In this document: positions 10,942 through 21,700 of the stretch, one piece after another
How positions within the stretch are numbered: position 1 is the stretch's first letter
How the letters are laid out: every line of letters starts with the position of its first letter
NCBI GenBank assembly: GCA_028554645.1
Contig: JAQOOI010000074.1
Location: 186,001-250,000, forward strand
DNA: 64,000 nt
Direction: 5' to 3'
From: Omphalotus guepiniiformis
Taxonomy: Eukaryota; Basidiomycota; Agaricomycetes; Agaricales; Omphalotaceae
Program-made: the position numbers and the translations under genes
Notes under the pieces: model-generated
What the model was told of the DNA's origin: nothing
What the model saw: the letters and a program-made list of their open reading frames with translations, nothing else
Database searches by the model: none

Positions 10942-12171
10942 ATGAGTTGGTCTGGGTAAGCTCTACCTGCTTGTATGCTCGGATAAACACTCAGTTTGCG
11001 TAGTTTCAAGAAGTCTGTTAACCGAGCGGGAACAACGGTGAAGCTCATTTCGTACTTCATGTTCATGCATTAATTTACGTTTCTGGTGTCTAGCTCCTAC
11101 AAAAGACTGGTCAGATCGAACGTACAGTTGACAGAGAATTCGCTGATGAGGAGGCAAAATACCGGACGTGCGTCTTGCATTATTATCGTATGAAGGCTTG
11201 GGCGCTAACCTATCCTATGGCCTCAGGTTTGAGAAGGAGTGCCAGGCTCTTCAGAAAGATGGAAAAGCGTACTGGGATGCTATGAAAGGTTCGCTATCGT
11301 TCATCTAGCGAATGGATAAAGCTCATATCCAGCTCTAGCAATGACTGCGGCCCAGACTCGGATAGCGGACACACTGGAGGTTTTCTACGGCTCTGCGGAT
11401 CGAGCGTCTGAAGGCGCTATGGCCTCGCACGCATATAAGAGATCTGTTGACGATCTGGATGGAGGTTTTGGCCGTGAACTAGTGCGTATCAGACTTGTCA
11501 CTTTGATAGCTAGTCTGACCTTACCGGAATAGGATACACCATATCGTACTGCGATATCCGAACCATTAGGGAAGATGTGTGCATACTTTCCAGTCGTAAA
11601 CGATCACATCTCTAAGCGCAACAAGAAGGTAAGTTATATGTGCTTACTTTCAGTCGCAAAAGTTCACCAGGTTTATGGATATAGCTACTGGATTACGACT
11701 CCGCGAGAAGTAAATATCGGAAACTCACAGAAAAGCCCAGTGAAGATCCGACAAAGCTGCCCAAGGTGCGTTCTGCATTCGAGATAGATACACCTTTTCA
11801 ATTCTGAACACTGCTGCCCAAGGCTCAACAGGAACACGATGACGCTAAAGAAGTATTTGACATGCTTAACGACCAACTCATCACCGAACTTCCTCAGCTT
11901 CTTGACCTTCGTGTACCCTACTTCGATCCCAGCTTTGAAGCTATGATTCGTATGCAAGCAAAGTTCGCGGAAGAAGGATATGAGAAGTTAAGCGGTGTAC
12001 AACGGTGCGATTTGTCTGATACTTTTTTAATTCCTTTGTTTGACTGATCACTGGGTCCCCTAAAGGTATTTCGATGATAGCGTTAGGGACGATTATGCGG
12101 CTGGTCAGTTAGATGCTCAGGTAGAAGGTGTTCTTCAGGAGATGCGAGAGCTTTCTATATGCGGCGCATAA
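10942..12171 (+). CDS. RVS161: BAR-domain amphiphysin Rvs161/Hob3
   Basis: This membrane-curving protein acts with Rvs167 in endocytosis and actin patch function, and in yeast also in mating cell fusion. The start codon gives MSWSG, and splicing yields FKKSVNRAGTT, then LLQKTGQIERTVDREF, matching the family N-terminus. Later exons give CQALQKDGKAYWDAMK, TRIADTLEVFYG, DTPYRTAISEPLGKMCAYFP, ISKRNKK, LLDYDSARSKYRKLTEKP, EVFDMLNDQLITELPQL, LRVPYFDPSFEAMIRMQAKF and YFDDSVRDDYAAGQLD, ending in EMRELSICGA at 12171. This spans a complete BAR domain without an SH3, as expected for Rvs161. At least eight short introns are needed, all with canonical ends in my reading. No frameshift is seen. Confidence 0.93.
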
Positions 12172-12599
12172 CTTGGGTATATGGCTTGATGACGGTTGCG
12201 TTGTCAAGTGTAAGTGTAATCTTTAGAAGATTTCTGTGTATTAAATTGAATAGCAATCTTCCTGTACATTGAAGCTAAGCGCTAAGTGTCACGCTTTAAG
12301 ACCTTCTAAGACCATAGTGCTTAGGCTTTGATTTTGATTTTGAGTACTTTAGTCTTTGACCGAGGAGCTGAAAGTGCTTCTGATATTACGTAAACCTCGA
12401 CTCCGATTCAGATCGAAACAATCCTTTTGTCTCCTTTATCTCTTCAATAACTCTCATCACCCAAACTTCTACATGAACCGCAAGTCTTTATCCCGCCTCT
12501 AGGTTATTCAAGAAGTATGACTCATTTTCCTTCCCGTTTGGTCTTTATCTGATTATTTTTCAGGCCCAAGACCAACACAAACTGAGAGTTAGAACCATA
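12172..12599. other. Intergenic region
   Basis: No coding sequence is recognised. A pyrimidine-rich stretch (about 12420-12470) precedes the large gene at 12600 and probably belongs to its promoter or leader. The sequence at about 12502-12565 has donor- and acceptor-like ends (gttattc ... tttcag) and could be a 5'-UTR intron. Confidence 0.4.
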
Positions 12600-15500
12600 A
12601 TGGCATCGCTGCCATTATCAGCTGGCCCTGCTTCCAGTCTCTCTAATTTTCAATTCAAGACGATAGGCCGTCAACCCTCTCTTCTTAGCCGAATGTCAGC
12701 GCCAACGAACACCTTCATTGCTGACATGCGGCTTTCTTCCCCTGAGAGTCCACTCGAGGACCAGGATGAGGTTAGACCTGAAGTTTCAGGCTCTAACACT
12801 ACTTCTGTGTCCTTCACCAGACCCTCGTTATTTCAGGCGCTATCTTCAGATCCGGACGTACCCATGTCTGACTCTACTGTACCCGCCAAGGGTACTGAGA
12901 AAGTTAATATCCCTGCCCAGAATACCACAGACAGCCTTTCAAACACGGATAAGAGTAATTCCCACTCTGGCAGGAGGGTCTCTCATATCACAGCTCGATC
13001 CCAGGCTTCAGCTTCTGCTGTGCCGTTGAATAATATCCAGGATAGTAGTATCGGTTCGGCTTCACCTCGTCTTCAGTATCCCACTGGCGGTAAAGAAGAT
13101 GGTCACTCGCAACTACATACACCAATGCGCTCTCCATCCCCTCTGTCTATCAAGAAAGAATTATCGCAGTCTGGTTCAAAAGCGCATCTTCACGATACTT
13201 CTGATGTTGCCAGTAATATTGACTCTAGTGCACCCCCTATAATTTCATCCATGTCTCAATCCGGCCCATCCTCGCCTCCCGTTACTTGTTCTGAACAATC
13301 AGCTATTGCAACTTTGCCTGCATCAACGGCTTCGCAAGCCACGCCTTCACCTTTCGCTTCGCTCAAGAACATGCACGCCCGTCTTCTGTCTTCTTTGTCT
13401 TCTCTGTCTCAGTCAGCAACAGATTCCTCGAACAGCACCACCGGCTCTGATTCCATATCACTTACCCAGGAAGTTTCTGAGTCGCAGGATCGGTCCATGT
13501 CAAACGCCATTGCTTCTGCTCTCTCCCTCACACAGCATGCCCATACCCTTGCCCAGCGCTCACTTTCCTCCGCAGAGGAGGCTTCCAAAGTTGCTTCCAC
13601 CTCTCTTTCTGCGGCGAAGGAGTCATTGGATGCTGTAACACAAGCAACAAATATGATTGAAGAAGCAGCTACATCAGTTGATGCAAAAGCAATTTTGTGG
13701 AGTCAGAAGGAAATAGAGCTGAAGGAGAAGGCAGCGGAGTTGCGTGCAGATTTGAACCGCTTGGGAGAATGGATTCAAGAACGAGAAAGGGAAAGGGCTA
13801 GGAGGTTACAGTTGAGGGAGCAAGAAGCTAAAGAGAAGCAAGAGAGGGAAGCTGCCGAGGCAGCATTGCGGGCGAATGCACCAATTCGCGTGGATGCTGG
13901 AACTCAAAGCGACGTGCAGACAGTTGCGGGTGTAGCAGATGTTTCTATGACCGACGTACCGGTTAGTGTTGCGACTTCAAATGCCCAGCCTAGGCAAAGC
14001 CGTGATGATCATGGTAGCCAAGGCGAAGCTAGTTCGAGTACTCCTTCTATTTCTCCTCCAGTGGATGAATTCATTCGCTACGACGAAGAGGCTCTGCGGG
14101 AGTTGCGAGAGGTTGAAGCTGCAGCGAAGAGAGCCCGTGAAAATGCTGAGAACAAGCTAGAGCAACGGCGTAGAGAGGAAGAACGAAGGAGACGAGCGGC
14201 GGAGGAGGAAGAGGAGCGCAGGCATCAAGCTGCTGAGAAAGAGAGACAAAAGCAAACTGCGCAGCTGCGGAAACAACTTATTGCGGAGCATGAGGAACGA
14301 AGACGGATCGCTGTCGAGAAGGAAGCAGAATGCCGACGTCAGGTTGAGCTGGAAAAGACAATGAAGGCGGTAAAAGCCGAAAGGCATCGTCGTCTCCAAG
14401 AGGAATGTCAACGGCAGGCCAAGGAGGAAGCAGAAAGGCAAAAGGCTGTAGCTGAAGAGACAGAAAGGTGTCGCCTTCAAGCGCAGGAAGCGGAGCGTCG
14501 TCGTAAGGCTGCAAGGGAACCTCTTAGTGTTGATATTGCGAAAGGCGATTCAGCCGAGCGAACCCTCCGTCAAGAGATTGAGGCGCGCGCAGAGCAAGAA
14601 AGACGGCGTGCAGAGATATCCGAAGCCAAGAAGATTGACCAGCACGAAACCGCACTCAAGATTAGGGCCGATAGAGCAAGACGTGCGGGCAGTGCTGCGT
14701 CGCCTGACGCTGAAGTCTCTCCTGCTACCACAGTGCCCCCATGGAACTCGCGAACATCTACACCCATCATCTCCCCTTGTAGCAGCTCAAGGCCCAATGC
14801 CTTGAGCGCGGGATCTTCAGCTTCACCCCCAGCTCAGGTTCAGGATGTTGCCGATCGGCCCAACTCTGCAGCTTCGACTTCTCCTGGCCTTAAAGGGACG
14901 AAGATGAGCAAGAAAGAAAGGAAGCGGGCTGCTGCTAGGGAGCAGCAAGAACGTGCTAGTGCGATTTCGGGTGGTGTAAAATTGGGTACGGACGCTCCAG
15001 CTTCGATTGCGCCTGTACGGGTCAAAGATCATACTGGTGCTACTACTACTGAGTCTCAAGAACTCTCGGCCTCGGACACTCAACGAATTTCCTCCACCGC
15101 CATCCCACGTTCAGCTCCGCATTCTCAGGTGAATCATTCTCAGCCTCAACACGGCAGCCCATCCGCCCGGTCTCTTGATTCTGCAAATCTTCCCGTAATA
15201 CATGACAGTTATGCTGATAGGACTGTTCCGCCCATCACTCCCCTGTCACCTATTTCTTCTGATGTTCATGCGCCGAATGTAAGGTCTGTCAAGCAAGTGA
15301 AGAACTCTAGAGCAGTTGGAGCTACTGAGAAGAAACAAAAAGGCCAGCCTGCACCCGCGGACAATAAATCTGGAATCAAGAAAGAGAAGGAAGAGGAAGA
15401 GGAGGATGCGTCATTGATTTTGCAACAAGCGCTAGGAGATACACATTCGTCATCCACTGCCCCAACTGCTTCTCAATCAGCACCGGCATCCGTTTCTCAT

Positions 15501-16892
15501 CCTCCGCTGGCAAGTAGCACTCGCGGCGCTGCGGGACCTGCCGTCCCGTCTGAAGGGCATTCGTCTGTGATCCCTCCATTAGTACAGAATGCCGCGCCTT
15601 CTCAAGGAATATCCAATAACCGTGGGACGGGTGTCGCCGCAATGGTTCCTGGCTCAATGCAACCTCTTCCTCCTCGACCAGTGACTACTTTCAGTGATGT
15701 ATCGGCTCCGTCTTCCCGGTCTCGAGTCGATAATCTGCACACTAATGTCGTCTCACCGGTCGTCCCTCAATCTCATCCACATTCTTCGACAGACGAATTA
15801 CGAGAGCGTGTGCTTCGTGATTCGCCGATCTCTCCTGATCCTCAGGGTGATGGTGGATGGAATAACACAAGGGAAACTGAAGATGCTGGTTTCCCCGGCA
15901 CAATTAACAGCTCGTTGAGCCAGCATGAACCACATTCTTCTTTACCAACTAGTGGTCGGGACGCTTATTCCCACAGAATTAGGAGAGGATATGATCACTA
16001 CTCTCCACATCCTTCTCGCAGTCCATCACCCCCGGCTAATTATTCAACACGGTCGTACAGAGACGATATTCGTGCTCGGAGTCCGTATGCACGTTCTCCC
16101 CCACCTCATTCTCCCATTTCAGTTTCCCCTATTGCACCCCAGCCAAATCTTCCCAGACGGTACAGCAATGCGACATCTGGAGCTCGGGATGATAGATATA
16201 TCCCAACTCAAAGCAGGGATCGAAACGAGCGTAGATACACCCCACCAGAGTATCGTCGCCGAAATGAAAGTCCCCCTTCTCCCCTTCCTGCATCATCTTA
16301 CCCCGGCACGAAACGAGCTCGAGAGTTAGATCAGACGGACTTGCCACCTGCACGCAGATCGTTTAATCGTAGTCCAGAATACAATCATTCCCGCCCTGAG
16401 GAGTGGCCCGCCTCTTCTTATTATCCGCCCCCGCCTCTACCTCCGCCTCGTGTTTCCAACTCCCCACCTCCGCGTGATTTGCCTTCATCAACGCTCGAAT
16501 CGCGCCTCGAAAGACTCCAGCCTAATTATAATACGAGTCCTAACAGGCCGGAGCATGGATCTTACGATGGAACGATACAAGCTGAGAATCAGCGGCCACG
16601 TGCTACTGCGAATACAAACAAGCCACGTCAGAATTGGAGTCAACAGGAGGGGTCTAACAACGCTATTACGCGGCCGGGGTTGCTCGGCCGTTTGGGTAAT
16701 GCACCACAGCAACTCCAAAGTAGCGGCGGCGGCGGAGTTGCTAAACCTCGACCACTGCGCGGTTCAGGAAGAGGTCGAGGTCGTGGGGCTGCACCTGGAG
16801 GGGGGACAGGGAGTCGTCAGCTTTCACAACGACTCCAACCAACCAGCAACGCCCTTCTCAATCGCATGGAAGATGGACCTTGGCATGGATAA
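12600..16892 (+). CDS. Large disordered coiled-coil protein with RG-rich C-terminus (1430 residues)
   Basis: A single 1430-codon frame without introns. Residues 1-270 are Ser/Pro/Thr-rich and disordered. About 270-400 are Ser/Ala-rich helices. About 480-690 form a strongly charged Glu/Arg/Ala coiled coil (EEERRRRAAEEEEERRHQAA type). Near residue 765-785 is KGTKMSKKERKRAAAREQQE, a basic patch that could be nuclear or RNA-binding. About 1130-1290 is rich in Arg/Ser/Tyr/Pro with SP and RSP pairs (SR-like). The C-terminus has a GRGRGRG repeat (about 1390-1400) and ends in LLNRMEDGPWHG. No enzyme domain is visible. The composition suggests an RNA- or chromatin-associated scaffold, but that is inference. 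Length, absence of introns and low complexity set it apart from its neighbours. Confidence 0.8.
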   Translation: MASLPLSAGPASSLSNFQFKTIGRQPSLLSRMSAPTNTFIADMRLSSPESPLEDQDEVRPEVSGSNTTSVSFTRPSLFQALSSDPDVPMSDSTVPAKGTEKVNIPAQNTTDSLSNTDKSNSHSGRRVSHITARSQASASAVPLNNIQDSSIGSASPRLQYPTGGKEDGHSQLHTPMRSPSPLSIKKELSQSGSKAHLHDTSDVASNIDSSAPPIISSMSQSGPSSPPVTCSEQSAIATLPASTASQATPSPFASLKNMHARLLSSLSSLSQSATDSSNSTTGSDSISLTQEVSESQDRSMSNAIASALSLTQHAHTLAQRSLSSAEEASKVASTSLSAAKESLDAVTQATNMIEEAATSVDAKAILWSQKEIELKEKAAELRADLNRLGEWIQERERERARRLQLREQEAKEKQEREAAEAALRANAPIRVDAGTQSDVQTVAGVADVSMTDVPVSVATSNAQPRQSRDDHGSQGEASSSTPSISPPVDEFIRYDEEALRELREVEAAAKRARENAENKLEQRRREEERRRRAAEEEEERRHQAAEKERQKQTAQLRKQLIAEHEERRRIAVEKEAECRRQVELEKTMKAVKAERHRRLQEECQRQAKEEAERQKAVAEETERCRLQAQEAERRRKAAREPLSVDIAKGDSAERTLRQEIEARAEQERRRAEISEAKKIDQHETALKIRADRARRAGSAASPDAEVSPATTVPPWNSRTSTPIISPCSSSRPNALSAGSSASPPAQVQDVADRPNSAASTSPGLKGTKMSKKERKRAAAREQQERASAISGGVKLGTDAPASIAPVRVKDHTGATTTESQELSASDTQRISSTAIPRSAPHSQVNHSQPQHGSPSARSLDSANLPVIHDSYADRTVPPITPLSPISSDVHAPNVRSVKQVKNSRAVGATEKKQKGQPAPADNKSGIKKEKEEEEEDASLILQQALGDTHSSSTAPTASQSAPASVSHPPLASSTRGAAGPAVPSEGHSSVIPPLVQNAAPSQGISNNRGTGVAAMVPGSMQPLPPRPVTTFSDVSAPSSRSRVDNLHTNVVSPVVPQSHPHSSTDELRERVLRDSPISPDPQGDGGWNNTRETEDAGFPGTINSSLSQHEPHSSLPTSGRDAYSHRIRRGYDHYSPHPSRSPSPPANYSTRSYRDDIRARSPYARSPPPHSPISVSPIAPQPNLPRRYSNATSGARDDRYIPTQSRDRNERRYTPPEYRRRNESPPSPLPASSYPGTKRARELDQTDLPPARRSFNRSPEYNHSRPEEWPASSYYPPPPLPPPRVSNSPPPRDLPSSTLESRLERLQPNYNTSPNRPEHGSYDGTIQAENQRPRATANTNKPRQNWSQQEGSNNAITRPGLLGRLGNAPQQLQSSGGGGVAKPRPLRGSGRGRGRGAAPGGGTGSRQLSQRLQPTSNALLNRMEDGPWHG

Positions 16893-17564
16893 AGGACAAT
16901 TCGTTTTGATAGAGAGATAGAAGGTGAATCGGTTTGACTGTTGTGTTCTGGTCAGTATTCTTTGGTATGACTCGTCAATTGGCGATTTTTCTGATGTAGT
17001 CATGTGGAGACAGGTTTCGACTGCTATACTTGACTACTTCGTATCGTAGGTTCTCATAAATGTGAAGTGTACGTACATAATGTGTACATAAGTTGTAGTT
17101 TTAGATCTAGCTCCTAGAACATTGGTTCGCTGCTAAGGATGCTCCTGCAGATAAAATTTGGGCCTGTAAGAGAATGTCAGGATCGCGTATAAAGTCGAAA
17201 AGCGGAGCAGAAGTCACGTTTATCGTGGAAAAGGCAAGTCGGGACTGCCAGTCGCGACGCGTTTTTTACTTTATTTCGTTGACGTTTTGAATGCTCTCAA
17301 GCTCAGTACTAGGTTCGTCGTGGAAAGGCAGGTCGAGACCGCGCGTCGCGACGCGTTTTTCAGTGGTGGCAATATCAGTCCCTCATGGTGAAGCCGAACA
17401 CCTGACCACGCCAATACAACAGAGTATTGGAAGGATTTCAGGTTCAGTGCGAGCTTAAGTATGATGATACTCCTCATTCATGAAATGTGTATGTATTCTA
17501 TCAAATATATAGTGTCCCGCTTGGCTGATTCACCAAGACTTAACTTCGATCTGAACTTGCAATC
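16893..17564. other. Convergent intergenic region with an imperfect direct repeat
   Basis: This lies between the 3' ends of the 1430-residue gene and the hydrolase gene. No coding sequence is credible. It contains the repeat pair listed separately at 17223-17360. Confidence 0.5.
17223..17360. repeat. Imperfect 44-base direct repeat ending in TCGCGACGCGTTTTT
   Basis: Two copies, about 17223-17266 and 17318-17360, share TCGTGGAAA-GGCA-GTCG-GAC and end with the identical block GTCGCGACGCGTTTTT. Each copy contains ACGCGT (17257-17262 and 17351-17356), which equals the MluI-box core bound by the yeast MBF factor. Neither copy is close to a start codon, so a promoter role is doubtful. A degraded repetitive element or an unannotated RNA are alternatives. 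Confidence 0.6.
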
Positions 17565-18539
17565 TCAGCTATTTCTCCTCAACACGTCTGCAATCCATTT
17601 CAGTCCTTTCTTCCCTTCCGGCATGCCATACATAGACGCGAGAGGAAAACAGTGCATCTGACCCTCCCACTGCAGCCACTCGCCACTAATGTTATTCTCT
17701 GCACAGAGCCCACGAAAGGCAATAGCATCGGGAGCGAGAACATCGTGTGTCCCTATCACACCATGGATCCTGATTTGAGACACTCGAAGCGCAGTGAAAT
17801 CCGCTAGATTAGGCGAAACTTCAGGTCGATCCCTTGACCATGTCCCCACCCAGCCTTTGGCCACGTCTTCGATGAGGCCAATGGTTAGGACCGGGTCGTG
17901 TCGGTTTGCTTCGGTGATATCTGGGTTCACGTTCCTCAGGTCTGTGGCCGGAGAGATGACGAGTACATTCTTCACCAGCGGCCTTCGTGATTGATGAACG
18001 GCTTCATTGGCAGCCTTAGCTTGTGCACACCAAAACGCAAGCGAGAGGGCTATATTTCCTCCAGAGGAATCGCCCATGAGAGTAATGCCTTCGCCTGTTA
18101 GCTCTGCCTCTGCGCTGGCCACGCCTAACCAGTTTTGCAATGCTGACAATGATTCCGGAGCTGGATTGTTCGGTGCGAGGGGGTAGCTCACGATGGTGAA
18201 GTTGTATAGATCGCATACTTGAAGGTAGAGCTCCACACAAAACTTCCAATGCACTCTGCTCGGCGGGGATTTGAATCCGCCTCCAGCGAAGTAGTAGATG
18301 CGTTGCTTGCAAATAGGTGAAAGTGTGAATGTCGGACGAGGGCTTTCCAAGTCATACAGATGGATACCCTCAACCAGGCGGTGATGGATGATGCATCGAG
18401 TTTTCGGAGGATCAAGTGCTGGAGACCCGAGAATAGTTGGTTTCCCATTCGATACAGTGAGGCGAGGGCGAAGCGGCCGAATTACCAGGCTAAGGAGTCT
18501 GAAAAAGAAGGATAGATCGCTTTCTGTGGTCAACTCCAT
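17565..18539 (-). CDS. Alpha/beta hydrolase, HSL/arylesterase type (family fold-3)
   Basis: An intronless frame of 324 residues with the order expected for hormone-sensitive-lipase-like esterases. It has the strand and oxyanion segment YYFAGGGF, then the nucleophile elbow GDSSGGN, then GTHDVLAPDA (acidic residue) and GQMHCFPL (catalytic His) near the C-terminus. The usual HGGG oxyanion motif reads AGGG here, so the first histidine is replaced. There is no signal peptide, although the N-terminus has a short hydrophobic patch (LSFFFRLLSLVI) that might tether it to membranes. Likely activity is hydrolysis of short or medium esters. Substrate unknown. The neighbouring SNF2 gene on the same strand is functionally unrelated. 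Confidence 0.85.
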   Translation of the reverse strand: MELTTESDLSFFFRLLSLVIRPLRPRLTVSNGKPTILGSPALDPPKTRCIIHHRLVEGIHLYDLESPRPTFTLSPICKQRIYYFAGGGFKSPPSRVHWKFCVELYLQVCDLYNFTIVSYPLAPNNPAPESLSALQNWLGVASAEAELTGEGITLMGDSSGGNIALSLAFWCAQAKAANEAVHQSRRPLVKNVLVISPATDLRNVNPDITEANRHDPVLTIGLIEDVAKGWVGTWSRDRPEVSPNLADFTALRVSQIRIHGVIGTHDVLAPDAIAFRGLCAENNISGEWLQWEGQMHCFPLASMYGMPEGKKGLKWIADVLRRNS

Positions 18540-18794
18540 TTCCTACAAAGTATTCTAGGACAGAGCAGGACAGCGGAATAAATGCATCTGTATGTTTCAG
18601 AGCCATGACGTGCATCACATTACAAGATCGGTGCGCCACAGTTGATGAAATGTTTAAGAATCATATACTACTTATAAGATAATGATAATTACAACTCTAT
18701 ATCTACAAAGATAATGCAGTAGTTGATTCTACCAAGCAAGCCCAATCAAAAATCCAGAAAGCAATTTAGACAGCTGTAAACGAGCGCGACAAAC
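18540..18794. other. Short intergenic region
   Basis: This is the 3' flank of the SNF2 gene and promoter of the hydrolase gene. It is AT-rich with no coding sequence. Confidence 0.4.
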
Positions 18795-21700
18795 TCATTC
18801 CACATCTTCTCCAAGCATCTTTGCCAAAGCATCGTTGCCTTCATCGTTCGGTGCCTCATACACAGCAAACGCAGGCTTCTTGCCTTCAACTTCCGTAGCA
18901 CCAACAGGTACCTCTCCGGCAGAGGTCCATCCCTTCCTCCTGCCCGCAAACACCTCTGGAGATCGATCCAAAAGCATGTTCAAGTCCGAGTCGCTGAGCA
19001 CGTTCGCCTTTCCTTCGTTGGTATTAGGAACTACGTCTATCTTCTCGCCTTCAAGGCGGAGTAGAGATGCAGCCATTTCAGCTATAGTTTCGGCCTTCTT
19101 GCCGTGTTGGGCAGCGGCAGCAGGCGTCTTGAACTTGCCTGAAAGAACAACATTCAGGTCATGTCAAAGTCACCATAATAGAACTGACCATTGGCAATAA
19201 CAAGGGCCTCGAGCTGCCGTTTCTGCGTCGCCCGTTGCATGATTTTAGTCTCTATTGTATGCGCGCTAACCAGCCTAAATATCAAGACGGGCTTCGTTTG
19301 ACCGATGCGGTGGGCACGATCTTGAGCCTGAGCATCCATCTGAGGATTCTGTACATAGGGTTATTGAAAAGTTACTGCAATATAGAACTGTTGAGCGTAC
19401 CCAATCCTGATCATAGAATATGACTGTATCAGCAGCAACCAGGTTGATGCCCAGGCCACCAGCCCTGGTACTGAGAAGGAAAAGACATGGTGCGTCGGGA
19501 GTATCACCTCCTTCCTGGAACAACTTCATTTGCTCCCTACGCTCAAGGGGACCTGTCGATCCATCAATCCTGCAAATGGCCCATCCTTTCAACTCCTGTG
19601 CCCAGTCCTATTTCAAAGAATGTCAGCGTATATGTAACGCGGAGAGAAAAATTATGTACCTCGATGATGTCCAACATAGTTGTAAATTGGCTGAACAACA
19701 AAACCTTGTGCTTTCGCTTGAATAGTTCAGTGAGTAGACGATCGAGCACCATCATCTTCCCACTCGCTGCCACAAGATCGTCATCCAATATCGGCTGAAG
19801 CGTGCGGGAATCCACCGGCCAGTCAAACAAAAAGGGATGCGAGCATACTTTTCGAAGCTGCATAACAGTGTTCTGTAACTTCATGTTGTTGACTTTCTTG
19901 CCTACGAGAAATGCACAATGTCAGTACAAACCTTACATAACCAAGAAATAACTTACGAGCCCTATCTTGGCGGTAAGCCTCATTGAGCTTCGCGAGATCA
20001 TCTGATTTATTCTCTTTCAATCCGCGTCTGTCCACTTCGTCTCTTTCGAGCATCTCGAAGTACTCGTCGTCATCCCCGTCAACAACATAACTCTTTTTGG
20101 TTTTGCGATCTTTACTTCTAAGTCGTCTAGATCCAGTATCGTCAGCGTCGTCCTTGCTGACGGAGTTAGCTTTGTTTTCTTCTGAGTCCAATACGGCAGG
20201 TAGTTGGCCCTTCATCAAATGGGCTCTCAAGGTTCCTTCCAAGATCTTGTCGTATGTCTCGCGTTGGGCGATACTCAGTGGTGCATAGAGTACATATTCT
20301 TTCTTCGGAGGTAGGTTGGCTTCAACATCGGCTTTCAGACGCCTAAGTAGGAAAGGTTTGAGGATGGCATGAAGAGCATCTACAATTTGTGCGGCACGAT
20401 CGGAACCAACAGACATTTGCATAGTGGGCAGATTGAACCTAGTACAGGCAAAGATGAGCAACGAACATGGTGATCAGACATAGACACCAACCATTCTTGG
20501 AACGAATCGACGTCGTTGAAAATATCGGGAAGGACAAAATTCAAAAGAGCCCACAATTCGGCGAGATTATTCTGAAAGACAGATGACTGCGTATCAATAC
20601 CAGTTCATCCAAGATGCAATTGATGGCTTACATGCAACGGAGTACCCGTCAAGATCATTCTCGATGCAGTAGAGTATTTCTTGATTTCCTTCATAAGCTT
20701 GCAGTCGAGGTTCTTCAAACGATGCCCTTCATCGACCACAATATAACCCCACCTATAACCTTTCTCAGGGGAAAGATGTACACGGTCTTTGATAATCATT
20801 TCGTAGGTGGTAATGACCACAGGAAAAGATAAAGCAGCAGTTGTGGCACGTTCATTTTCTTCGTCGAGTCTGGCTTGCTCCTCAGGCGATAGCTTCTTCT
20901 CCTCAGTTTCATCAGTGCCATCAGCGTCAGCAGTAGCAGAGGGGCGGCCGCTACCCCGAGCACGACCTTTTCCTCTTCGGCCCGATGAAGTATTGGTAGT
21001 CGATTTAGGTCTTCCTCGGCCCTTCCTTTTCGGCTTAGTATTGGGTACTGGTTCAGCGTTCTCGTTACTACTGCGCTCTGGAGGTATGAGCTCTGTACGG
21101 AGAACGTCACGGCGTAATGCCGCCCTTTCTGCCGGAGTGCCATGATACATACATACAGGAATCTCGAGTGGAGTTAGTCACAATAAAACCTAGAAGGTAG
21201 TTAATCAACTCACATCAGGCGCAAATTTTGCATATTCCTCAACCCAGTTGTGCAGCACGCTGAGCGGGCAAACAACAAGGAAGGGTTGCAAAAAACGCAC
21301 TTCACGCAAGTAAGCGCTGAATGCAATAGTTTGAAGAGTCTAGAAGGACGTTAGAATATGGAAGGGGTGACCTTTCTGCTCGACTCTCACTTTGCCGAGA
21401 CCCATTTCATCCGCTAGTAAAATGGATCAGCTAAACACAAGGCAAATGAATATGGCATTGACTTGCCTAGAATGCCAGAAATTCCGTTATTATGCAAGGA
21501 CGCCATCCAATGCACACCTTCGAGCTGATACTGCTTCAGTGTTGCACCAGTAATTAAAGACGGCTGTCTTAATACAGGTGCCTGAACGGCTGGCTCCGAT
21601 TCTGAAGCTGGATCGTGAGCAGTCTTCTGACGTTTACTGGGACCCTCGGTATCGTCTTCATCATCAGACTCTTCGACTACGCGCTTCTTTCCCTTTCCTC

